Source: Paracoccaceae bacterium (GTDB taxonomy: Bacteria > Pseudomonadota > Alphaproteobacteria > Rhodobacterales > Rhodobacteraceae). From it: a stretch of 64,000 nucleotides of DNA. How positions within the stretch are numbered: position 1 is the first letter of the stretch; each line of letters starts with the position of its first letter. Made by a program: the position numbers and the translations under genes. Below the pieces are notes generated by a model. It was not told the origin of the DNA and did no database searches. It saw nothing but the letters and a program-made list of their open reading frames with translations. This document shows positions 43,376 through 51,455 of the stretch, in pieces. Where the stretch lies: assembly GCA_019911965.1 (NCBI GenBank), contig JAIOJF010000025.1:229720-293719 (forward strand), given 5' to 3'.

Positions 43376-44467
43376 ATGCCAGACAAGGCCGAAACGTACC
43401 TGCAAATCAAAGACCTGTGGAAGGCATTCGGCGATTTCCTGGCACTGAAGGACATCAATCTCGATGTCGGCAAGGGCGAGTTTGTCTGCTTCCTCGGCCC
43501 GTCGGGCTGCGGCAAGACCACGCTGTTGCGCGCCATTGCCGGGCTGGACCCGCAGACGCGCGGCGAAATCCATCAGGGCGGGCAGGATATATCCGACCTG
43601 CCGACCTCGAAGCGCGATTACGGCATCGTGTTTCAATCCTATGCCCTGTTTCCCAACCTGACGGTGGCGCGCAATGTCGCGTTCGGGCTGGAAAATACCG
43701 GCCGCGCCAAGGCCGATATCAAGGCCCGCGTGGCGGAATTGCTGGCGCTGGTCGGCCTGCCGGAACAGGCCAACAAATATCCCGCGCAGCTTTCGGGCGG
43801 CCAGCAACAGCGCATCGCGCTGGCGCGCGCCATCGCCATTGATCCCGGCCTGTTGCTGCTGGACGAACCGCTTTCGGCGCTGGACGCCAAGGTGCGGGTC
43901 TATCTGCGCCACGAGATCAAGGAATTGCAGCGCAAGCTTGGCGTTACCACGATTATGGTAACGCATGACCAGGAAGAGGCCCTTTCGATGGCCGACCGCA
44001 TCGTGGTGATGAACCAGGGCACGGTGGAACAGGTCGGCACCCCGACCGAGATTTACCGCCAGCCCGCCACCCTGTTCGTGGCGGATTTCATCGGCGAAAC
44101 CAACAAGGTTGCCACCACCTACCGTGGCGGCAAGGTCACGCTTGGCTCGGTGACGCTCGCCACGAAGAAGCAGGACCTGGCCGACGGGGTCGCCGTGACG
44201 GTAGCGGTACGGCCCGAGGATGTGGTGCCGCATCTGTCCACCAAGGATGGCGAGGGGGCGGACAACCTGCTGCCGGCGCGGCTGGTGGATATGGAATTTC
44301 TCGGCTCCTACTGGCGCTGCCATCTGCAATCGGACATTCTGGGCGGGCAGGAACTGGTCGCCAATTTCTCGATCAACGCGGTGCGGCGGCTGGATCTGAA
44401 ACCGGGGCTGGACATGGCGGTTGAACTGCCGGCAGACCGGGTTCTTGTCTTCGCGGAAGAGGCATAG
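43376..44467 (+). CDS. aepV: AEP ABC transporter ATP-binding protein
   Basis: The 363-residue ATPase has Walker A GPSGCGKT (41-48), signature LSGGQQQR (139-146), Walker B LLLLDEP (159-165), a His switch in VMVTHDQEEAL-like MVTHDQEE, and a C-terminal TOBE regulatory domain (about 240-363). This is the CUT1/FbpC-type ATPase of the AepXVW system. It energises uptake of AEP. The stop is one base before the permease start, so the two are co-translated. Confidence 0.9.
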   Translation: MPDKAETYLQIKDLWKAFGDFLALKDINLDVGKGEFVCFLGPSGCGKTTLLRAIAGLDPQTRGEIHQGGQDISDLPTSKRDYGIVFQSYALFPNLTVARNVAFGLENTGRAKADIKARVAELLALVGLPEQANKYPAQLSGGQQQRIALARAIAIDPGLLLLDEPLSALDAKVRVYLRHEIKELQRKLGVTTIMVTHDQEEALSMADRIVVMNQGTVEQVGTPTEIYRQPATLFVADFIGETNKVATTYRGGKVTLGSVTLATKKQDLADGVAVTVAVRPEDVVPHLSTKDGEGADNLLPARLVDMEFLGSYWRCHLQSDILGGQELVANFSINAVRRLDLKPGLDMAVELPADRVLVFAEEA

Positions 44468-44468
44468 A

Positions 44469-46472
44469 ATGGCCGAGGCAGCCCTTCCCCCCGGACGCAA
44501 TGTCACCCTGAAACTGGATCGTGACGGCGTGATCAAGCGGGCCTTCATGGGGGTGATCGCGCTTTACCTGATCGTCGCGCTGGCATTGCCGCTTTACGCC
44601 ATGCTGTCGAAAAGTTTCGTCACCTATGGTTTCGATCTCAGCCGCTACGATTTCCAGGTCAGCGATGAAGACGGCAATTTCGGCCCGACGCAGAACGCCG
44701 CCGCGATCAACGCCGAACTGGGTGTCTACAGCGCGGCGGATCTGCGGACCTCCTCGGATGGGCGGCTTTCGGCTACCGCGTTCTTCCCGGATTTCAACTT
44801 CCGCAGCAAGGTGAAATACCGCCTGCGCGGCACCGACCCCGATGCGCCCTACCTTGTCGGGCTGGACCTGCAGAACTCGACCGCCTGGCAGGAATATGAC
44901 AGCAACACCTTCCGCCGCATCAACCTGCGCCCGGTGAAATCGGTCGGTCCGCAGAACTATACCGAGTATTTCTCCAATCCCGCGCTGTTCTCGTCCATCG
45001 AGAATTCGCTGTTCATCGCGGCCATCAGCACGGTGCTGACAGTGGCGCTGGCATTCGGGTTTGCCTATGCGCTCAATCGCAGCCTGATGCGCTTCAAGGG
45101 GTTTTTCCGGCTGGTGGCGATGATGCCGATCCTGGTGCCGTCGCTGTTGCCGGGCATCGCGCTGATCTACCTGTTCGGTAATCAGGGAATCCTGAAATGG
45201 GCGATGATGGGCCAGACCATCTATGGCCCTATCGGAATTGTCATCGGCTCGGTGTTCTTCACATTCCCGCATGCGATGATCATCATCACCACGGCCCTGT
45301 CGATTGCCGACCAGCGCCAGTACGAGGCGGCGGAATCCCTGCGCGCCAGCCGGTGGCGAACCTTCTGGACCGTCACAATTCCCGGCGCGCGCTATGGCCT
45401 TATCTCGGCGGCTTTCGTGGTGTTCACGCTAGTCATCACCGATTTCGGCCTGCCCAAGGTGATCGGCGGGCAATACAACGTGCTTGCCATCGACATCTAC
45501 AAGCAGGTGATCGGCCAGCAGAATTTCGAGATGGGCGCGGTGGTGTCGGTGATCCTGCTGATCCCGGCCATGCTGGCCTTCATCGTCGACCGGCAGGTGC
45601 AGAAAAAGCAGGTGTCGCTGCTGTCGGCGCGCTCGGTGCCCTTTCAGCCCAAGGCCAACAAGCGGTTCGAGGCTCTGTGCCTGGTCTGGTGCGGGCTGAT
45701 CGCGGTGTTCATCCTGGGCCTGATCCTGATCTGCCAGTTCGCCGCGCTGGTGAAGTTCTGGCCCTATGACCTCAGCCTCAGCCTGAACAATTACAATTTC
45801 AACCGCACCGATGGCGGCGGCTGGGCGGCTTATCAGAACTCGATCCAGCTTGCGGTGATGACGGCGGTATTCGGCACGGTGATCGTGTTCACCGGGGCCT
45901 ATATGGTGGAAAAGATCGAGGGTTTCAAAACCGGGCGCAACGTGTTCCAGTTCCTGGCGATGCTGCCGATGGCGGTGCCGGGGATGGTGCTGGGGCTGGC
46001 CTATATCTTCTTTTTCAACGATCCGGCGAACCCCTTGCACCCGATCTACGGCACGATGATCATCCTGGTGGTTTCGACCGTCACGCATTTCTACACGGTC
46101 GGCCACCTGACGGCGCTGACCGCCCTGAAGCAGATAGATGCCGAGTTCGAGCCGGTGGCAAGTTCCCTGCGTCAGCCGTTCTACCGGCTGTTCGTGCGGG
46201 TAACGGTGCCGGTCTGCCTGCCGGCGATCCTGGATATCTCGATCTACCTGTTCGTCAACGCGATGACGACGGTTTCGGCGGTGGTGTTTTTGTATTCCAC
46301 CCATACCGCACTGGCCTCGGTGGCGGTTCTGAACATGGACGATGCGGGCGATATCGCGCCGGCGGCGGCGATGGGGATGATGATCTTCTACACCAATGCC
46401 GGGGCAAGGCTACTGCATATGCTGGCATCGCGCCGGGTGCTGCGGAAAACCCAGAGCTGGCGGGCGCAGTAG
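44469..46472 (+). CDS. aepW: AEP ABC transporter permease, fused double-domain
   Basis: The 667-residue protein has two permease halves joined in one chain. One EAA loop is EAAESLRASRWRTFWTVTIPGARYG (first half); the second-half equivalent lies near ASSLRQPFYRLFVRVTVP. Between the first membrane segment (about 25-46) and the next (from about 178) lies a periplasmic insert of about 125 residues. Membrane segments include FRLVAMMPILVPSLLPGIALIYLF and FQFLAMLPMAVPGMVLGLAY. This architecture matches AepW, related to iron-type FbpB permeases. It completes the importer. Confidence 0.9.
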   Translation: MAEAALPPGRNVTLKLDRDGVIKRAFMGVIALYLIVALALPLYAMLSKSFVTYGFDLSRYDFQVSDEDGNFGPTQNAAAINAELGVYSAADLRTSSDGRLSATAFFPDFNFRSKVKYRLRGTDPDAPYLVGLDLQNSTAWQEYDSNTFRRINLRPVKSVGPQNYTEYFSNPALFSSIENSLFIAAISTVLTVALAFGFAYALNRSLMRFKGFFRLVAMMPILVPSLLPGIALIYLFGNQGILKWAMMGQTIYGPIGIVIGSVFFTFPHAMIIITTALSIADQRQYEAAESLRASRWRTFWTVTIPGARYGLISAAFVVFTLVITDFGLPKVIGGQYNVLAIDIYKQVIGQQNFEMGAVVSVILLIPAMLAFIVDRQVQKKQVSLLSARSVPFQPKANKRFEALCLVWCGLIAVFILGLILICQFAALVKFWPYDLSLSLNNYNFNRTDGGGWAAYQNSIQLAVMTAVFGTVIVFTGAYMVEKIEGFKTGRNVFQFLAMLPMAVPGMVLGLAYIFFFNDPANPLHPIYGTMIILVVSTVTHFYTVGHLTALTALKQIDAEFEPVASSLRQPFYRLFVRVTVPVCLPAILDISIYLFVNAMTTVSAVVFLYSTHTALASVAVLNMDDAGDIAPAAAMGMMIFYTNAGARLLHMLASRRVLRKTQSWRAQ

Positions 46473-46482
46473 CGGCGCGGCG

Positions 46483-47373
46483 TCAGTCCGGAACCGTCTT
46501 GGCCTGTAACAGGTCACGCAGCCGCCGCGTTGCCTGCCAGCCAGCGGATTTGCTGTTGATGCGAATCAGATAGGGCGAATGCAGGGCGTGGTCTTCCTGG
46601 AAGACCCGCACCAGCCGGCCATCGGCCAGATGCGAATCCACCAGCGGACGGCGGCCCAGCAGGATACCCTCGCCGTTTTCCGCCGCATCAATGGCGATCA
46701 GCATTCCATCCACCGAAAGGCCCGACGGCGCTTTCGGTATGTCGGGGGCAAAGGTGCGGAACCAGCGGTGCCAGTCGTTCTTGTAGCCCAGCGTATGGAT
46801 CAGATCGCAGCGCGCCAGATCGCCCGGCATTTGCACGAATCCGATGCTTTTCAGATAGTCCGGCGCACAGACCGGCAGGATTTCCGCATCCCACAGCAAT
46901 TCGGTATCGGCATCGGTATCTTCCGGGAACCGGCCCCGGAAAATCTCGATATCCCAGACCCGGTGGCGGCCATCCATTGCATTGTCGAGCGTGATGATCC
47001 GCACATCGACATCCGGGATGCTCTGGCTGATGCTGCGCAGCTTGCGCGACAGCCACAACGCCGCGACGCTGGGCGTGCAGCGCACCGTCAGGGTGCGCGC
47101 GGATCGTCTGGGGAACAATTGCTGGGTGACGCTGTCGAGGCGATCCAGCACCTCGCGCACCACGCCGAAATAGGCGCGGCCGTTTTCGGTGAGCGAGATT
47201 GACCGGTTATGCCGCACGAACAGCTTCGATCCCAGTTCCGCCTCCAACTGCCGGACCTGCTGGCTGACGGCGGATTGCGACACCGAAAGCTCCTCGGCGG
47301 CCAGCGAAAAGCTCATCCGACGCGCGACGGCATCGAAGGTGCGGATGGAGTTCAGTTGCAGCTTGTTGGCCAT
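46483..47373 (-). CDS. LysR-family regulator (GcvA-like)
   Basis: The 296-residue protein starts MANKLQLNSIRTFDAVARRMSF, and its helix-turn-helix SLAAEELSVSQSAVSQQVRQLEAELGS is of the GcvA/AmpR-like LysR subgroup. The effector domain contains TVRCTPSVAALWLSRKL and DVDVRIITLDN, a GcvA feature. It is divergent from mttB across a 104-base spacer containing the perfect dyad CATAAG-N5-CTTATG, which fits autoregulation and activation of the mttB-flavoprotein operon. It is convergent with aepW, which ends 10 nt away. Confidence 0.88.
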   Translation of the reverse strand: MANKLQLNSIRTFDAVARRMSFSLAAEELSVSQSAVSQQVRQLEAELGSKLFVRHNRSISLTENGRAYFGVVREVLDRLDSVTQQLFPRRSARTLTVRCTPSVAALWLSRKLRSISQSIPDVDVRIITLDNAMDGRHRVWDIEIFRGRFPEDTDADTELLWDAEILPVCAPDYLKSIGFVQMPGDLARCDLIHTLGYKNDWHRWFRTFAPDIPKAPSGLSVDGMLIAIDAAENGEGILLGRRPLVDSHLADGRLVRVFQEDHALHSPYLIRINSKSAGWQATRRLRDLLQAKTVPD

Positions 47374-47381
47374 GATTGTCA

Positions 47382-47398
47382 CATAAGTCTTGCTTATG
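47382..47398. promoter_or_regulatory. LysR operator candidate CATAAG-N5-CTTATG
   Basis: A perfect 6-bp inverted repeat with a 5-base spacer (TCTTG) starts 9 bases upstream of the LysR ATG and 80 bases upstream of mttB. Position and symmetry are as expected for a LysR-type dyad in a divergent promoter; GcvA-type regulators bind ATNAG-like half-sites. Confidence 0.55.
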
Positions 47399-47477
47399 CG
47401 AGATAACAGGATTTGCGGTTTGTCGGCAAGCCGGATTGCGCCATAGACTTCGTGCAAAGAACCGACCGGAGTGGATC

Positions 47478-48998
47478 ATGCAGTTCTTTTCCTATCTCGA
47501 AGACTCCGAAGTTGTCCGCGTGCATCAGGCCTCTCTTGAGATATTGGCCGAGGTCGGATTGCTGGTGCGCAACAAAAAGGCCCGCCGCCGCTTTGCCGAA
47601 CATGGCGCGGTGGTGGACGAGGCAACCGAGCGCGTGCGCCTGCCCGCCGAAGTGGTCGAGAAATACCGCGCCATGATCCCGCCGACGATCACCTTGCGCG
47701 GGCGCGATCCGAAATATGACGTGACCTTCCCGCGCAAGCTGCCAGTAATCGCCACCGCCAGTTCCGCCCCCGATATCGTCGATCCGGTCAGCGGCAGGAC
47801 AAGGCGGGCCACCTCGCACGATATCGCCCGGATCGGTCATGTGGTGAATGCGCTGGACGGGTTCGACCTGTTCTCGATCTCCGTCCTCGCCGATGATGCG
47901 CCGCCGGATCAGTTCAACCTGTCGCGGTTCTATCCGGCGCTGAAGAATTGCCTGAAGCCGGTGCGCACTTCGGTTCTGAACACCGACGAGGCGCAACAGA
48001 TCCTGAAACTGGGCGAGTTGATTGCCGGTTCGCCCGAGGCATTCTGGGAACGCCCCTTCATCAATTTCGGCTATTGCTCCATCGTCACACCCCTGACGAT
48101 GGATTTCGATTCAACCGAAAACCTGATGTTCTTTGCGGAAAAGGGTGTCACGGCCTATGGCACGGTGGCCCCGATGGGCGGCATCAACACGCCGTTGTCG
48201 ATGCCGGGGATGCTGGCGCTGATCAATGCGGAATGGCTGGCCTCGGCCTGTCTGGCGCAGATGTCGCGGCCCGGCACCGAACAGATCTACAATTTCCTGC
48301 CGGTCTTTGCCGATCTGCGTGATGGTGCCTATGCACCGGGCGGCATCGAAGTGGGGATCATGAACGCGCTGGTCTGCCAGATGGCGCGGTTCTACAATGT
48401 GCCGTCGGGCGGCTATCTGGGCCTGACGAATTCCAAGATATCCGATGCCCAGGCCGGGTTTGAAAAGGGCATGTCACCGATGATCGGTGCCCTGTCCGGC
48501 GTTGATTTCATCGTCATGGGCGGCTTGCTGGATGCGCTGATGTCGTTCGATTTCGGGCAGGTGATGATCGACAACGAGATCGCCCGCATGATCAAGCGAG
48601 TGCGCGCCGGGTTTGAGTTTTCAGATGCGGCACTGGCGATCGAGGATGTCAAACGCATCGGCCCGGCCGGCATGTTCGCCGATTCCCCCATGACCCTGCG
48701 CGATATGTTGAGCGCCACCTTCATGCCCGATCTGGCCGACCGCGAATTGCGCGAGACATGGGCCGAGGCCGGGTCGCATTCCATCCATGACCGTGCGCTG
48801 GACAAGGCGATGGCGATCCTGTCCACGCCGAACCGCGCCGCGCTGGACAAGGAAACCGATGCGCGCATCCGCGCCGCCTTTCCCGGCATCGTTGACGGCT
48901 CCTCGACCCTGCCCGAGGGCTGGACGCCGAAAATCGCCGGCGGCAAGAGCCGTGAACGCCGCATGACCTCGCGCCGCCGCGCGGCGGCAAAATCCTGA
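47478..48998 (+). CDS. MttB-like trimethylamine methyltransferase family protein (no pyrrolysine)
   Basis: The 506-residue protein belongs to the MttB superfamily: PPTITLRGRDPKYDVTF, the central FGYCSIVTPLTMDFDSTENLMFFAEKG, TAYGTVAPMGG and the glycine-rich SGGYLGLTNSKISDAQAGFEKG. There is no in-frame TAG, so this is a non-pyrrolysine member like the glycine betaine methyltransferase MtgB. Known members move a methyl group from a quaternary amine to a corrinoid protein. No corrinoid protein (MtbC type) or reactivase (RamA) gene is in this window. It is in an operon with the GcvT-domain flavoprotein 23 nt downstream. The C-terminal tail RERRMTSRRRAAAKS is basic. Confidence 0.85.
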   Translation: MQFFSYLEDSEVVRVHQASLEILAEVGLLVRNKKARRRFAEHGAVVDEATERVRLPAEVVEKYRAMIPPTITLRGRDPKYDVTFPRKLPVIATASSAPDIVDPVSGRTRRATSHDIARIGHVVNALDGFDLFSISVLADDAPPDQFNLSRFYPALKNCLKPVRTSVLNTDEAQQILKLGELIAGSPEAFWERPFINFGYCSIVTPLTMDFDSTENLMFFAEKGVTAYGTVAPMGGINTPLSMPGMLALINAEWLASACLAQMSRPGTEQIYNFLPVFADLRDGAYAPGGIEVGIMNALVCQMARFYNVPSGGYLGLTNSKISDAQAGFEKGMSPMIGALSGVDFIVMGGLLDALMSFDFGQVMIDNEIARMIKRVRAGFEFSDAALAIEDVKRIGPAGMFADSPMTLRDMLSATFMPDLADRELRETWAEAGSHSIHDRALDKAMAILSTPNRAALDKETDARIRAAFPGIVDGSSTLPEGWTPKIAGGKSRERRMTSRRRAAAKS

Positions 48999-49021
48999 CC
49001 GCGTGCCGTAGGAGCCTTCCC

Positions 49022-51445
49022 TTGTCCGCCACATTCCCCAGCCAGGCCCGCATCGTCATTGTCGGCGGCGGTGCCATCGGAACCTCGATCGCCTATCACC
49101 TTGCACTGGCAGGGGAAAAGGACGTGCTGCTGCTGGACAAGGGCAAGCTGACCTCGGGCGCGACATGGCATGCGGCGGGGTTGATGGGGCAGTTGCGCAG
49201 CAAGGTGAACCTGACCCGGCTGATGCAGTACAGCGCCGATCTCTGCGCCCGGATCGGTGCGGAAACCGGCCAGGATGTCGGCTGGCGCAATGTCGGCAGC
49301 CTGCGGCTTGCGGCCTCGGATGCCCGCTGGGACGAATTGAAACGTGCCGCCACCGCCGCCAGAAGCTATGGCTTCGGCATGGAACTGATCGGCCCGGACG
49401 AGGTGAAAAAGCTGTTCCCGCTGGCCGATACCAAGGGCCTGAAAGGCGCGACATGGATCGCAAGCGATGGCTATGTCGATCCCTATTCCCTGACCCAGGC
49501 CTATGCCAAAGGTGCCCGCGCCGGGGGTGTCCGGATCATCGAGGATGTGTCGGTTACCGGCTTCACCATTGCCGACCGGCGCATCACCGCGGTGCAAACC
49601 GACAAGGGCGCGGTTGCCTGCGATGTCGTGGTCAACGCCGCCGGTCTCTGGGCGCGGCATCTGGGCGAGATGGCCGGGATCGACCTGCCCGTCACCGTGG
49701 TCGAGCATCAATATCTGGTGACCGAGAAATCGCCTCTGGTGCCCGACGATCTGCCGACGCTGCGCGACCCGGATGCGAATTTCTACGTCAAGCCCGAGCC
49801 GGGCGCGATGGCCATCGGCGGTTGGGAAAAGGAGACCCGCGCGGTTTACGGGCGCGGCAAGCTGCCGATGGGCTTCGGGCAGGAATTGTTCGGCGGCGAG
49901 CTTGACCGCATTTCCGAGGTGATCGAAGGCGCATCTGCCCGCATCCCGGTGCTGAACGAGCTTGGCGTGCGCACCGTAGTGAACGGCCCGATCCCGATTT
50001 CAGCGGATGGCGAGCCGGTGATGGGACTGGCGGGCAGCCTTGACAATTTCTTCATCGCCTGCGGCTTTACATCCGGCATCGCGGCATCCGGCGGGGCCGG
50101 GCGGGCGATGGCCAACTGGATCCTGCACAACGATCCCGGCATGGACCTCTGGGCCTTCGATCTGCGCCGGTTTGGCCAGCCGCATGGCGGGCTGGAATAT
50201 CTGCGCCAGAGCGCGATCGAGGCCTACTCAAAGTACTACGCCGTGGCCTGGCCCGAGGAAGAACGCACCGCCTGCCGCCCGCTCCGCCGCTCCGCGCTGC
50301 ATGAGACGCTGACGCGGCAGGGGGCCGGGATGGGGGCGAAATTCGGCTGGGAGCGGCCGAATTACTTCCTGCAACCGGATGAGGTGCGCCCGAAACCGGA
50401 AAGCTTTGAACGCGCACCCTGGGCCGCGATCATCGGGCGCGAATGCCGGGCGGTGCGCGAAGGCGTGGCGCTGATCGACCAATCCTCGTTCAGCAAGTTT
50501 GAAATCAGCGGGCCGGGGGCTGCCTCGGCGCTGCAATGGATTGCCGCCGGCAATGTCGACAAGGCTCCGGGTTCGGTGATCTACACCCAGCTTCTGAATG
50601 CGCGCGGCGGCATCGAGGCCGACCTGACCATCATGCGCCAGCAGGCTGACCGCTTCCTGGTCGTCACCGGTTCGGGTTTCGGCACCCGCGATGGCGACTG
50701 GATCGCCCGCCACCTGCCGCGCGACGGCAGCGTGGCGATGCGCGATGTGACGCCGGCCTGGGCGGTGATCAACCTCTGCGGTCCGCTGGCGCGGCAGGTG
50801 CTGGCAGCGGCGGCGGAAGACGATGTCTCCAGCGCCGCGTTTCCCTACATGACCTGCCGCAACCTGCATATCGGCTGGGCCCCGGTGATGGCGGCGCGGA
50901 TCACCTATATGGGCGAGCTTGGCTGGGAGATTTACGTGGCCCCTGAATATGCCGGCCATGTTTACGAGCGTCTGTGGGCGGCAGGGGCGGATGCCGGGAT
51001 CGTCAATGTCGGCTACAAGGCGATTTCCAGCCTCAGGATGGAAAAGCGGTATCTCTACTGGGGTGCGGATATCACGCCCGACGATACCCCGCTGGAGGCC
51101 GGGCTTGGCTTTGCCGTGGCCTGGAAGAAGGGCGATTTTCAGGGGCGTGATGCCTTGGCGGCGCAGCGCGAGGCCGGGCCGGGGCGGCGGCTGATGCAGT
51201 TCCGGCTGGACGATCCATTGCCGGTTTACGGCTCGGAAGCGGTGCTGAGCGGCGGGCGGGTGATCGGCATGACCACCAGCGGCGATTTTGGCCATACCAT
51301 CGGCGCGCCGATCGTGTTCGCCTACCTGAAAGGCGACGACATGGCCTTGCGCGAGGTCGAGATCGAGGCGTTCGGCAAACGCACCCGCGCGCGCCTGATC
51401 GAGGGTTGCGCCTATGATCCGGGCGGCGAGCGGGTGCGCATGTAA
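49022..51445 (+). CDS. Dimethylglycine/sarcosine dehydrogenase-like flavoprotein with GcvT domain
   Basis: The 807-residue protein has the DAO FAD motif IVIVGGGAIGTSIAYHLALAG, the presumed covalent-FAD His50 in TSGATWHAAGLMGQ, an FAO_M linker and C-terminal GcvT domains (VAEYT-like segment and GLGFAVAWKKGDFQGRDAL). The start is a TTG at 49022 with an AGGAG site in the 23-base gap after mttB. The protein would demethylate a tertiary or secondary methylamine and pass the one-carbon unit to tetrahydrofolate. It is a clear paralogue of the protein encoded at 30682. Coupling to mttB suggests successive removal of methyl groups from one substrate. Confidence 0.86.
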   Translation: MSATFPSQARIVIVGGGAIGTSIAYHLALAGEKDVLLLDKGKLTSGATWHAAGLMGQLRSKVNLTRLMQYSADLCARIGAETGQDVGWRNVGSLRLAASDARWDELKRAATAARSYGFGMELIGPDEVKKLFPLADTKGLKGATWIASDGYVDPYSLTQAYAKGARAGGVRIIEDVSVTGFTIADRRITAVQTDKGAVACDVVVNAAGLWARHLGEMAGIDLPVTVVEHQYLVTEKSPLVPDDLPTLRDPDANFYVKPEPGAMAIGGWEKETRAVYGRGKLPMGFGQELFGGELDRISEVIEGASARIPVLNELGVRTVVNGPIPISADGEPVMGLAGSLDNFFIACGFTSGIAASGGAGRAMANWILHNDPGMDLWAFDLRRFGQPHGGLEYLRQSAIEAYSKYYAVAWPEEERTACRPLRRSALHETLTRQGAGMGAKFGWERPNYFLQPDEVRPKPESFERAPWAAIIGRECRAVREGVALIDQSSFSKFEISGPGAASALQWIAAGNVDKAPGSVIYTQLLNARGGIEADLTIMRQQADRFLVVTGSGFGTRDGDWIARHLPRDGSVAMRDVTPAWAVINLCGPLARQVLAAAAEDDVSSAAFPYMTCRNLHIGWAPVMAARITYMGELGWEIYVAPEYAGHVYERLWAAGADAGIVNVGYKAISSLRMEKRYLYWGADITPDDTPLEAGLGFAVAWKKGDFQGRDALAAQREAGPGRRLMQFRLDDPLPVYGSEAVLSGGRVIGMTTSGDFGHTIGAPIVFAYLKGDDMALREVEIEAFGKRTRARLIEGCAYDPGGERVRM

Positions 51446-51455
51446 ACGCCCGCCC

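Noticed and set aside
47478-48998. Pyrrolysine-containing MttB
   Set aside because: No in-frame TAG interrupts the gene, and no pyl genes are visible.
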